Part shown: piece after piece, positions 1 to 8,095 of the stretch
Layout of the letters: the number at the start of each line of letters is the position of its first letter
Numbering within the stretch: position 1 is the first letter of the stretch
Source: Nocardioides zeae
Lineage (GTDB): Bacteria; Actinomycetota; Actinomycetes; Propionibacteriales; Nocardioidaceae
Direction: 5' to 3'
NCBI RefSeq assembly: GCF_030818655.1
Contig: NZ_JAUTAN010000001.1
Coordinates: 1,178,001-1,242,000 of the forward strand
DNA length: 64,000 bases
Made by a program: the position numbers and the translations under genes
Notes under the pieces: generated by a model
The model's input: only the letters and a program-made list of their open reading frames with translations
Databases searched by the model: none
Told to the model about the DNA's origin: nothing

Positions 1-486
1 GGTGCCCCATGCCGTCACCAGCATCGCGCCGATGACGAGCATGTACGCCGCGACCGGCGCCGCGAGGCCGATCCCGCCCGACCGGAACGTCGCCGGGAGC
101 ACGGCGCGTCCGGCCACCAGCGCCCCGGCGAGGGCCACGGCCCCGCCCGCCAGCCACCACGAGACCGAGATCCCCAGGGTGGCGAAGCACGCGACGTACG
201 CCAGGTGGCCGACGAGGAAGGCCCCCAGTCCGCCGAGGAAGCGCCGCTCGGAGTCACCGAGGAGGAGCACGTCGCCCGCGGTGCCGAGCAGGAGCGCGAC
301 CACCAGCCACACGCCCACCGTGCTGTCGAGCGCGCCTCCCGCCAGTGCCGCGGTCGCGAGCGCCAGCAGGGCCGCGGGCTTGACGACGCCCTCGGTGCGG
401 CGGTCCTCCTGGGCGACGGCCACCCAGTTCGTGACGGCGATGACGACGAACAGGGCGGCGGTCACGAGCACGAGCAGCGGCGGCAC
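1..486 (-). CDS. YhhN/TMEM86-family membrane protein (partial, cut by window edge)
   Basis: The visible 162 residues read from a GTG at 486 and run off the left end of the window. They form about five hydrophobic segments with the glycine-rich signatures GDVLLL and FLGGLGAFLVGHLAY, which are typical of the YhhN/TMEM86 family. Some members of this family hydrolyse lysoplasmalogens; the substrate here is unknown. The gene follows cydDC after about 50 bases on the same strand, so it may be transcribed with the cyd operon, although nothing links it to respiration. The family is usually a little over 200 residues, so roughly 50 C-terminal residues are missing. The GTG start is the first plausible one after the cydDC stop. 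Confidence 0.7.
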   Translation of the reverse strand, partial: MPPLLVLVTAALFVVIAVTNWVAVAQEDRRTEGVVKPAALLALATAALAGGALDSTVGVWLVVALLLGTAGDVLLLGDSERRFLGGLGAFLVGHLAYVACFATLGISVSWWLAGGAVALAGALVAGRAVLPATFRSGGIGLAAPVAAYMLVIGAMLVTAWGT

Positions 487-535
487 GGCCGCAGCATGCC
501 AGTGGCAGTCGGCCCGGGTGACCGCGCCCCGCGCG

Positions 536-3500
536 CTACCCGACCCGGGCCGGTGCCGGTGCCGGTGCGCCGCCCAGGGTGACGACCCGGTCCATGCGGT
601 CCAGCCCGATCTCGTCGTGCGTGATCCACACGACCGAGCGACCCGCGCACGCGGTGAGGAGGTCGTCGGTGACCGCTCGCGCCGTGGCGGTGTCGAGGTG
701 GGCCGTCGGCTCGTCGAGGACGAGCACGGCGGCGTCCGCCAGCAGCGCGCGGGCGAGGCCGATCCGAGCCCGCTCGCCGCCGGAGACGCCGGCCCCGCCG
801 TCGCCGATCCGGGTCGCCAGGCCCTCGGGCAGCCCGGCGAGCCACAGGTCGAGCCGCGCCGCCACGAGCGCCTCCCGCACCTCGGCGTCGGTCGCCGAGG
901 GACGCGCGAGACGCACGTTCTCGGCCACGGTGGAGGCGAACAGGTAGGGGTCGTCGTCGACGAGCCCGACGCGGCGGCGTACGTCGTCGGGGTCGAGCGC
1001 CACGGCGTCCACGCCGCCGAGGCGGTGGGTGCCGGCGGTGGGGGAGAGGAAGCGGACGAGCAGGGCGGCGACGGTCGACTTGCCGCAGCCCGACGGTCCG
1101 ACCAGGCCGACGTGGGTGCCCGCCGGGACGGCGAGGTCGAGGTCGGCGACGGCGGTGCGACCCGGCTCCCACGCGGCGGCGACGCCGTCGAGCACGACGT
1201 CGGTCGCCCCCGGCCCGACGGGCAGCGGCGCGGGTGCCGCGGGCACGGCGACCGGCGGCTCGAGCTCCTCGAGGGCGTCGAGCCGCCGCCGGGCCGCCCG
1301 CGTCGTGACGCCGAGCGTCCCGGCGTCGGCCAGCGGCGACACGACGTCGACGAGCGCGAGCGGCAGGAGCAGGAAGAGCGCCAGCACCGGCGCACCGACC
1401 GCACCGGTCGCGAGGGCGTCGGCCCCGAGCCGGGCGACGAGCACGACGGAGACGGCCGCGCCGACGAAGGGCCACGCCCGGGCGACCGCGGCCCACGCCG
1501 CCGCTCGCGTCGTGGCGCGACCCAGCTCCGCGCCGGCGGAGCGGACGACGCGACGGGCGTCGCCGTCGGCCTGCCAGGCGACGAGCGAGCGTGCGTCGTC
1601 CAGCGTGGTGAGCGCGTGCCGGGCCACCGCGGCCCGGGCGGCGACGACCCGGTCCGCGCCGGCGGCGACGCCCCACCGCGCGGTCGCCCAGGTCGCCAGT
1701 CCGGCGACCGCGGCGACGCCGACGGTGACGAGGGCGACGGTGGGGAGGACGGGCGCGGCGAGGAGGACCGTCACGGCGAGCACGCCCACGGCCGTGACCA
1801 CCGGCATCCGCACCCGCAGCCGGTCGTCGAGCAGGCTGTCGACGTCGTCGACGACGCTCGTCAGGAGGTCGCCGCGTCGCCGTCCGCCGAGCCGCCCCGG
1901 CACGAGCGGGACCACTACGTCGTAGACGCGCGCCCGGCGCTCGGCCAGCTCGCGGAGCCCGACGTCGTGGGACACGAGACGCTCGGCGTACCGGAACGCC
2001 GGCCGGCCCAGCCCGAACGCCCGCACGCCCACGATGGCCACCATCAGCATGAGCACCGGGGGATGCTCCGAGGCGCGCACGATGAGCCAGCCAGCGGTCG
2101 CCGTGAGCGCGACGCCGCAGAGCGACGAGAGCACACCGAGGGCGACGGCGCCGGCCCAGCGCAGACCCACCCGGTCGGCCGCGGGCGCCGGGGCCTCCGG
2201 GGTCTTCGGTGCGTCGGGGGCGGCGAGGGCAGCGGGGACGGCGGGGGCGGCGGGGACGGGGGCCGTACGCCGCGGCGCACCCGCCCCCGGCCGGCCGGGG
2301 AGCGCGATGCGGTGGTCGGCCGCGGCCACGAGCGCCGGCCGGTGGGCGACGGCGACGACGCAGCGGGTCCTGGCCAGGTCGCGCACCACCTCGACGAGCA
2401 CCGCCTCGGTCGTCGCGTCGAGGTGGGCGGTCGGTTCGTCGAGGAACACGTAGGGACGGTCCGCCAGGACGACCCGGGCGAGGGCGAGCCGCGCGCGCTG
2501 GCCGGCGGAGAGTCCATCGCCGTCCTCGCCCAGCGGCGCGTCGAGGCCGCCGGGCATCGCGCGCACCACGGCGTCGAGCCGCACCCGGCGCAGGGCGTCC
2601 CAGACCGCGGCGTCGTCGGCCCCGGGGCGCCCGACGCGCACGTTGGCGCCGACCGAGGCGTCGAGCAGCCACGGACGCTGACCGACGAGGGCGACGTGCC
2701 GTCGCCACGCGTCCGGGTCGACCCCGGCGAGGTCGGTGCCGCCGACGAGCACGGTGCCGTCGTGGTCGAGCTCACCGCGCAGGGCCTCCAGCAGGGTGGA
2801 CTTGCCGCAGCCCGAGGGGCCGGTCACCACGGTGAGGCCCCGGCGAGGGATCGTGACGGACAGGTCGTCGAGCACGGGCTCCGCGCGCTCGCCCCGGCGT
2901 ACCCCCAGCCTCTCGATGCGGAGGTCCCCGCTGAGGGCCACGTCCACGGCGCGGCCGCCCGGGGTCGGGCCGCCGGAGGTGAGGTCGTGGATGGCCTCGA
3001 AGGTGGCCGTGCCCTCGGCCGCGGCGTGGAACTCGGCGCCGACGCGGCGCAGGGGCCAGTAGGCCTCGGGCGCCAGCAGCAGCACGGCCAGCGCCGTCTG
3101 CAGCTCGAGGCCGCCACCCGCGAGCCGGAGCCCCACCGCCACGGCGACGAGCGCGACGGAGATGGTGGCGATCAGCTCGAGCGCGGCCGACGAGGCGAAC
3201 GCCAGCTTCAGCACGTCGGTGTTCGCGCGGCGGTAGCGGTCCGTGGCCTCGCGGATCCGGGGCGCCTGGGCGCGGGCGCGGCGGTGCACGACGAGCGTCG
3301 GCAGGCCGCGCACGACGTCGACGAAGTGGCCGGCGAGCTGGGCGAGCACCCGCCACTGCCGGTCCGCCCGCTCGCGGGTGCTCATCCCGATGAGGATCGC
3401 GAAGACCGGCAGCAGGGGGAGGGTGAGCGCCACGACCAGCCCCGACAGCCAGTCGAGCGAGGCGATCGCCAGGAGGGTGATGACGGGCAGCACCACGGCG

Positions 3501-3922
3501 AGCACGAGCGCGGGGAGGTAGCGCGTCAGGTACGGCTCGACCGCCGCCACGCCGCGGGTCGCGAGGAGGCCGTCGGCGCCGAGCTCGCGGCGCGCCGCGC
3601 CGTCCTCGGGGCGCCGCGCGAGCACGGCGGCGAGCACCACGTCGCGCAGACGCACCCCCACGAGCGCGGCGGCGCGGGCGGCGGCGACGTCCGTCACCGT
3701 CGCCAGCGCCGCGCGCCCGAGCAGCGCCGCCACGAACAGGGCCGCCGGGAGGTGCCAGCCGGCGCCCAGCGGGTCGGCCACCAGCCGCGCCACGGTGGTC
3801 GCCAGGGCCAGCGCCTGGCCGACGAGCAGCGCCGCGCCGAGCACGCTGCCGGCGACCACCACCGCGAGGGGGGCGCGTGCCGGTGCGAGGTGGGGGAGCA
3901 CCCGCGGGTCGAGGGGCTTCAT
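536..3922 (-). CDS. cydDC: Fused CydD-CydC thiol/heme ABC exporter
   Basis: This 1128-residue protein carries two complete ABC exporter halves in tandem. Each half has a six-helix membrane domain followed by a nucleotide-binding domain. Walker A motifs GPSGCGKST lie near residues 370 and 945, with LSAGQRAR and VSGGERAR signature motifs after them. CydDC exports glutathione or cysteine (and is heme-linked) in E. coli and is needed to assemble cytochrome bd. Fusion of the two subunits is common in actinobacteria. It is the third gene of the cydA-cydB-cydDC operon and starts 25 bases after cydB. A proline/alanine-rich linker near residues 530-580 joins the halves. Confidence 0.93.
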   Translation of the reverse strand: MKPLDPRVLPHLAPARAPLAVVVAGSVLGAALLVGQALALATTVARLVADPLGAGWHLPAALFVAALLGRAALATVTDVAAARAAALVGVRLRDVVLAAVLARRPEDGAARRELGADGLLATRGVAAVEPYLTRYLPALVLAVVLPVITLLAIASLDWLSGLVVALTLPLLPVFAILIGMSTRERADRQWRVLAQLAGHFVDVVRGLPTLVVHRRARAQAPRIREATDRYRRANTDVLKLAFASSAALELIATISVALVAVAVGLRLAGGGLELQTALAVLLLAPEAYWPLRRVGAEFHAAAEGTATFEAIHDLTSGGPTPGGRAVDVALSGDLRIERLGVRRGERAEPVLDDLSVTIPRRGLTVVTGPSGCGKSTLLEALRGELDHDGTVLVGGTDLAGVDPDAWRRHVALVGQRPWLLDASVGANVRVGRPGADDAAVWDALRRVRLDAVVRAMPGGLDAPLGEDGDGLSAGQRARLALARVVLADRPYVFLDEPTAHLDATTEAVLVEVVRDLARTRCVVAVAHRPALVAAADHRIALPGRPGAGAPRRTAPVPAAPAVPAALAAPDAPKTPEAPAPAADRVGLRWAGAVALGVLSSLCGVALTATAGWLIVRASEHPPVLMLMVAIVGVRAFGLGRPAFRYAERLVSHDVGLRELAERRARVYDVVVPLVPGRLGGRRRGDLLTSVVDDVDSLLDDRLRVRMPVVTAVGVLAVTVLLAAPVLPTVALVTVGVAAVAGLATWATARWGVAAGADRVVAARAAVARHALTTLDDARSLVAWQADGDARRVVRSAGAELGRATTRAAAWAAVARAWPFVGAAVSVVLVARLGADALATGAVGAPVLALFLLLPLALVDVVSPLADAGTLGVTTRAARRRLDALEELEPPVAVPAAPAPLPVGPGATDVVLDGVAAAWEPGRTAVADLDLAVPAGTHVGLVGPSGCGKSTVAALLVRFLSPTAGTHRLGGVDAVALDPDDVRRRVGLVDDDPYLFASTVAENVRLARPSATDAEVREALVAARLDLWLAGLPEGLATRIGDGGAGVSGGERARIGLARALLADAAVLVLDEPTAHLDTATARAVTDDLLTACAGRSVVWITHDEIGLDRMDRVVTLGGAPAPAPARVG

Positions 3923-3947
3923 CGGTGCCTCCTGCTCCGCTGCCGGG

Positions 3948-4976
3948 TCAGCCGCGCGCGGCGGCGAGGTCGGCGGTCGGGATGTGGTGGGTGGAGATGC
4001 GCTTGCGGAACACCCAGTAGGTCCACGTCTGGTAGCCGATGACGATCGGGGTGAAGACGACCGCGACCCAGGTCATGATCTCCAGGGTGTACGGCGTCGC
4101 CGCCGCGTTGGTCGTCGTCAGCGAGAAGGCCGCGCTCGTGCTGGACGGCATGACGTCGGGGAACAGCGCGAGGAAGAGCCCGCCCACCGCCAGCGCGATC
4201 GTGACGAAGGTGCCGAGGAACGCCCAGCCCTCCCGTCCGGTGGCGGCGGCGCCGATGCCGGCGAGCAGGCACGCGGCGGCGAGCACGAACGCGGCGGCCG
4301 AGGCGACCGACCCGGTCTGCACCTGCGTCCAGACGAGGAAGACGACGGCCGCGACCGCGGCGGCCAGGCCGATCCGGACGGCGAGGGCGCGGGCCCGGTG
4401 CCGGATGTCGCCGTCGGTCTTCAGCGCCACGAACATCGCCCCGTGGGTGAGGAACAGCAGGACGAGCACGACGCCGCCGAGCAGCCCGAAGGGGTTGAGC
4501 AGCGTGGCGAGGTTGCCGGTGAACTCCTTCTCGGCGTCGATCGGCACGCCGGCCACGATGTTGGCGAACGCCACGCCCCACAGGAACGCGGTGACGAAGG
4601 ACCCGCCGATGAGCGCGGCGTCCCACCGGGCCCGCCACGCGGCCGTGTCCCCCTTGTGGCGGAACTCGAAGGACAGGTTGCGCAGGATCAGTGCCACGAT
4701 GATGAGCAGCAGTGGCAGGTAGAAGCCGCTGAAGAGCGTGGCGTACCACTCCGGGAACGCCGCGAACGTCGCACCGCCGGCGACGAGCAGCCACACCTCG
4801 TTGCCGTCCCAGACCGGGCCGACGGTGTTGATCATGACGCGCCGCTCGGTCTCGTCCCGGGCGAGCACGGGCACGAGCATGCCGACGCCGAAGTCGAAGC
4901 CCTCGAGGGCGAAGTAGCCGATCCAGAGGACGGCGATGAGCACGAACCAGACGGTGGTGAGCTCGAGTCCGAACAT
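3948..4976 (-). CDS. cydB: Cytochrome bd ubiquinol/menaquinol oxidase subunit II
   Basis: The 342-residue integral membrane protein starts MFGLELTTVWFVLIAVLWIG and contains the CydB hallmarks EGFDFGVGML, GPVWDGNEVWL and RNLSFEFRHK. It has about eight to nine membrane helices. CydB stabilises the heme-bearing subunit CydA in the high-affinity cytochrome bd terminal oxidase, which works at low oxygen and under stress that blocks heme-copper oxidases. It lies 20 bases downstream of cydA and upstream of cydDC, the usual actinobacterial order. Confidence 0.96.
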   Translation of the reverse strand: MFGLELTTVWFVLIAVLWIGYFALEGFDFGVGMLVPVLARDETERRVMINTVGPVWDGNEVWLLVAGGATFAAFPEWYATLFSGFYLPLLLIIVALILRNLSFEFRHKGDTAAWRARWDAALIGGSFVTAFLWGVAFANIVAGVPIDAEKEFTGNLATLLNPFGLLGGVVLVLLFLTHGAMFVALKTDGDIRHRARALAVRIGLAAAVAAVVFLVWTQVQTGSVASAAAFVLAAACLLAGIGAAATGREGWAFLGTFVTIALAVGGLFLALFPDVMPSSTSAAFSLTTTNAAATPYTLEIMTWVAVVFTPIVIGYQTWTYWVFRKRISTHHIPTADLAAARG

Positions 4977-4996
4977 GGGGGTCTCCTCGATCCTGC

Positions 4997-6514
4997 TCAG
5001 TAGGCGAACGTGAGGGGCGCGTCGGCGTCGTGGTCGTCGCTACCGGGGTCCGGCGGCTCGACGAACGGCTCTGGTCCCTTGCGGACGGTCGTCGCGAGCA
5101 GCCTCAGCTCGACGACGGCGAGGACCGCGTAGAGGCTCGTCAGCGTGACCACCGAGATGAGGGCCTCGGTGACGCTCACGCCGGGGGAGACGCCCTGCTC
5201 GGTCGTCATGAGGCCGAAGACGACCCACGGCTGCCGGCCCATCTCGGTGAAGATCCAGCCCATCGAGTTGGCGGCGACCATGACGACGGGGAGCGCGATC
5301 CCGACCCGGCCGACCCACGCGGCGTTCACGACCTCGTCGCGCCGGCGACGGGTCAGCCAGAGCACCAGCACCGAGCCGGCCGCACCGAGCGCCCCGAAGC
5401 CCATCATCCAGCGGAAGGTCCAGTACGTGACGGGGATGTTGGGCACGTAGTCGCCGGGCGTGTAGTACGTCGCGCCCGGGTCCTCGCCGTACTGCTGGGC
5501 GTAGGTCTCACGGAGGTCGTTGATGCCCTTGACCTCGCCGTCGAACGAGCCCGTGCCGAGGAAGGAGAGGAGGCAGGGCACGGTCACGGCGAACTTCTCG
5601 TGCTGGCCGTCGGGGGTGCCGATGGTGAAGACGGAGAAGGGGGCGCAGGAGTCCTCGGTCTCGTAGAGCGCCTCGGCGGCCGCCATCTTCATCGGCTGCA
5701 CCTCGGTCATCACCTTGCCCTGCACGTCGCCGGAGACGACGACGCCGATGCCGGCGACGGCCATGAGGACGGCGGCGATGCGCATGCCCTTGCGGTACAT
5801 CTCACGCTCGGAGCGCGCGGTCGCCGTGATCGCCTCCGCCTCGCCGGCCCCGACCTCCTCCTCGGTGGCCACCCGGCCACCGTGGCGCTTCGAGACGTAG
5901 AGCCACGCGCTCACGCCGATCACGAAGGCGGCGGCGGTCATGTACGCCGCGAGCACAACGTGCGGGAACGTGACGAGCTGGACCTCGTTGAACATCACGG
6001 CGGCGAAGTCCGTCAGCTCGGCGCGCCCCGTCTCGGGGTTGTAGTCGTAGCCGACCGGGTGCTGCATCCAGGAGTTGGCCGCCAGGATGAACCACGAGGA
6101 GGCGAGCACGCCGAGGTGGACGATCCACATGCAGGCGGCGTGCACGAGGCGGGGGAGCTTGTCCCACCCGAAGATCCACAGGCCCAGGAACGTGGACTCG
6201 AGGAAGAAGGCCAGCAGGCCCTCGATCGCGAGCGGCGCCCCGAAGACGTCGCCGACGAAGCGCGAGTAGTCCGACCAGTTCATGCCGAACTGGAACTCCT
6301 GCACGATGCCGGTCACGAGGCCGAGCGCGAAGTTGATGAGGAAGAGCTTCCCGAAGAACTTCGTGAGGCGCAGGTAGTCGGGGTTCTTGGTGCGCAACCA
6401 GGACGTCTCGAAGATCGCGACCACCAGCGTGAGGCCGATCGTGAGCGGGACGAAGAGGAAGTGGTACACGGTGACGATGCCGAACTGCCACCGTGCGATG
6501 TCGACGAGCTCCAT
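4997..6514 (-). CDS. cydA: Cytochrome bd ubiquinol/menaquinol oxidase subunit I
   Basis: The 505-residue protein carries the CydA signatures: WQFGIVTVYHFLFVPLTIG with the N-terminal heme-ligand histidine at residue 18, a second conserved histidine in TFPHVVLAAYMTA, and the late GWIFTEMGRQPWVV stretch. It binds hemes b558, b595 and d and oxidises menaquinol while reducing oxygen. The start ATG at 6514 follows a strong ribosome site (AGGAGG within 10 bases upstream). It is the first gene of the operon and is transcribed divergently from a BlaI-type regulator. Two BlaI-like dyads in the 120-base gap suggest direct repression. Confidence 0.96.
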   Translation of the reverse strand: MELVDIARWQFGIVTVYHFLFVPLTIGLTLVVAIFETSWLRTKNPDYLRLTKFFGKLFLINFALGLVTGIVQEFQFGMNWSDYSRFVGDVFGAPLAIEGLLAFFLESTFLGLWIFGWDKLPRLVHAACMWIVHLGVLASSWFILAANSWMQHPVGYDYNPETGRAELTDFAAVMFNEVQLVTFPHVVLAAYMTAAAFVIGVSAWLYVSKRHGGRVATEEEVGAGEAEAITATARSEREMYRKGMRIAAVLMAVAGIGVVVSGDVQGKVMTEVQPMKMAAAEALYETEDSCAPFSVFTIGTPDGQHEKFAVTVPCLLSFLGTGSFDGEVKGINDLRETYAQQYGEDPGATYYTPGDYVPNIPVTYWTFRWMMGFGALGAAGSVLVLWLTRRRRDEVVNAAWVGRVGIALPVVMVAANSMGWIFTEMGRQPWVVFGLMTTEQGVSPGVSVTEALISVVTLTSLYAVLAVVELRLLATTVRKGPEPFVEPPDPGSDDHDADAPLTFAY

Positions 6515-6569
6515 TGCTCGGTCCTCCTGGGGGCCAGGGCACGGGCGGGGCCTGTCCCCGTCCGACTTC

Positions 6570-6605
6570 TACGACGTTGCGTAGTAGTTACTACACATCG
6601 TAGTA
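6570..6605. promoter_or_regulatory. Tandem BlaI-type operators between cydA and blaI
   Basis: Two 17-base dyads sit side by side. At 6570-6586 the half-sites are TACGAC and GTAGTA around five bases; at 6589-6605 they are TACTAC and GTAGTA around five bases, a perfect inverted repeat. Their centres are 19 bases apart, about two helical turns. The TAC-rich/GTA-rich form resembles known BlaI/MecI operators, where a dimer covers TACA/TGTA-like half-sites. The position between cydA (minus) and the BlaI-like gene (plus) implies control of both. Confidence 0.75.
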
Positions 6606-6634
6606 CCACCCGAGATCGTCGGTACACTCCTCCC

Positions 6635-7066
6635 GTGCCCTCGTCTCGCAAGAACTCCTCACGGTCGGCGCTCGGTGATCTCGAGCGCGCCGTGATGGAC
6701 GTCCTCTGGTCCCGCTCCGCCGACGAGACCGTCACCGTCCGCGACGTGCACGAGGAGGTGTCCGCCCAGCGCGAGGTCGCCTACACGACCGTCATGACGG
6801 TGATGGACCGCCTCGCGCGCAAGGAGCTCGTCGTGCAGGAGCGCGACGGGCGTGCCTACCGCTACCGCGCCAGCGCCTCCCGCGGCGAGATGACCGCCTC
6901 CCTCATGCGCACCACCCTCGACGACATCGGTTCCGGCGACCGGACCGGCGCGCTCGTCGCCTTCGTCGGCGACGCGAGCGCCGAGGAGCTCCAGGCGCTG
7001 CGCGACGCCCTCGCGCGCATCCCCGACGACCGCTCCTCGGGCTCGTCGGGTTCCTCGGGAGCCTGA
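6635..7066 (+). CDS. BlaI/MecI/CopY-family transcriptional repressor
   Basis: The 143-residue protein begins at GTG 6635. It has the BlaI winged-helix pattern LGDLERAVMDVLW, VTVRDVHEEV, AYTTVMTVMDRLARK and VQERDGRAYRYRA in residues 10-85, followed by a helical dimer region. BlaI repressors bind DNA as dimers and are inactivated when a partner M56 protease cleaves them. That partner is the next gene, 14 bases downstream. The Ser/Gly-rich tail (SSGSSGSSGA) is low complexity. Divergence from cydAB and the two operators suggest that it represses the cytochrome bd operon and itself. No beta-lactamase gene is nearby. Confidence 0.9.
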   Translation: MPSSRKNSSRSALGDLERAVMDVLWSRSADETVTVRDVHEEVSAQREVAYTTVMTVMDRLARKELVVQERDGRAYRYRASASRGEMTASLMRTTLDDIGSGDRTGALVAFVGDASAEELQALRDALARIPDDRSSGSSGSSGA

Positions 7067-7080
7067 GGCAGGCTGGACCC

Positions 7081-7983
7081 GTGACCCCGCTCGTGCTCGG
7101 CGTCCTCGCCGTGGTGCTCGCCGGCCCCGTGCCGGCGCTGCTGGCGCGCGCCCACGTGCTGCGCCGCACGCCGTACGCCGCGCTCCTGGCCTGGCAGGCC
7201 GTCGCGCTCGCCGCGGTGCTCGCGGCCTTCGGGTCGACGCTGGCCCTCGTCACCGAGCACGTCCTCGTGGAGGACGGCAGCGGGCGCATGCCCGGGGCGG
7301 CGGAGTACGCCGTGGCCGCGGTCGCGCTCGGCGTCACCGGCCTCGTCGCCGGGCGGCTCCTGCTGAGCGCCCACCGGGTCGGGGCCAGCCTGCGGCGCAT
7401 CCGCCGCCGGCACGCCGACCAGGTCGACCTCCTCGGGCGGGTGCAGGCGGACGGCGTGCGCGTGCTCGACGACGACGCCCCGGTGGCCTACTGCCTGCCC
7501 GGCATCCACCGCTCGCGCGTCGTCGTGTCGGCCGGGTTCATCGAGCGGCTCGACGTCGACGAGGTGGGCGCGGTGCTGGCGCACGAGTGGGCGCACCTGC
7601 GGTTCCGCCACGATCTCGTCGTCGAGTTCTTCGACGTGCTGCACCGCGCGTTCCCGCGCTGGGTCTCGAGCGCGCGGGCGCTGGCGGAGGTGCGGCTCCT
7701 CGTCGAGATGTGCGCGGACCGGGCCGCGGCGCGCGCCGCCGGACGTCGCCCGTTGGCCCAGGCGCTCGTGCAGCTCGCCGAGTCGCGGGCGCCGGCGGCC
7801 GCGATGGGCGCCGGGTCCGGGCCGACCTCCGACCTGGTCGCCCGCATCGAGGTGCTCGGCGACCCGGCCCCGCCGCGGACGCAGGGACCGGCCCTCGTGG
7901 TGCTCGCGCTCGCGGTGCTCGTGCTCCCGACGTGGCTGGTCGTCGCGCCCTGGTTGGCAGCCGTCGCCGACGCCGGCCTCTGA
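7081..7983 (+). CDS. M56-family membrane metallopeptidase (BlaR1-like, no sensor domain)
   Basis: This 300-residue protein has an N-terminal pair of membrane helices, another near residues 78-98, a cytoplasmic zinc-protease region and a C-terminal helix around residues 267-290. The zinc-binding HExxH motif is HEWAH at residues 168-172, with a downstream E in VEMCADRAA as the likely third ligand. It lacks the extracellular penicillin-binding sensor of true BlaR1, so its signal is unknown. Family knowledge says such proteases cleave the cognate BlaI repressor. It starts at GTG 7081, just after the blaI-like gene, so the two are probably one operon. Confidence 0.88.
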   Translation: MTPLVLGVLAVVLAGPVPALLARAHVLRRTPYAALLAWQAVALAAVLAAFGSTLALVTEHVLVEDGSGRMPGAAEYAVAAVALGVTGLVAGRLLLSAHRVGASLRRIRRRHADQVDLLGRVQADGVRVLDDDAPVAYCLPGIHRSRVVVSAGFIERLDVDEVGAVLAHEWAHLRFRHDLVVEFFDVLHRAFPRWVSSARALAEVRLLVEMCADRAAARAAGRRPLAQALVQLAESRAPAAAMGAGSGPTSDLVARIEVLGDPAPPRTQGPALVVLALAVLVLPTWLVVAPWLAAVADAGL

Positions 7984-8095
7984 GCCGCCGTCCCGTCGCT
8001 GCCGTACCACGCCGTGGGGTGCTCCACAGGACCGGGGCGCGACACGCCTCGAGTGAAGCGTGGTGCAGGTGTGACGATCGCCTAGGGTCACGAGC

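Noticed and set aside
2..4042. A 1346-codon plus-strand open frame across the cyd operon
   Set aside because: It is antisense to cydDC and the YhhN-like gene, is made of low-complexity Arg/Gly/Ala/Pro and results only from high GC.
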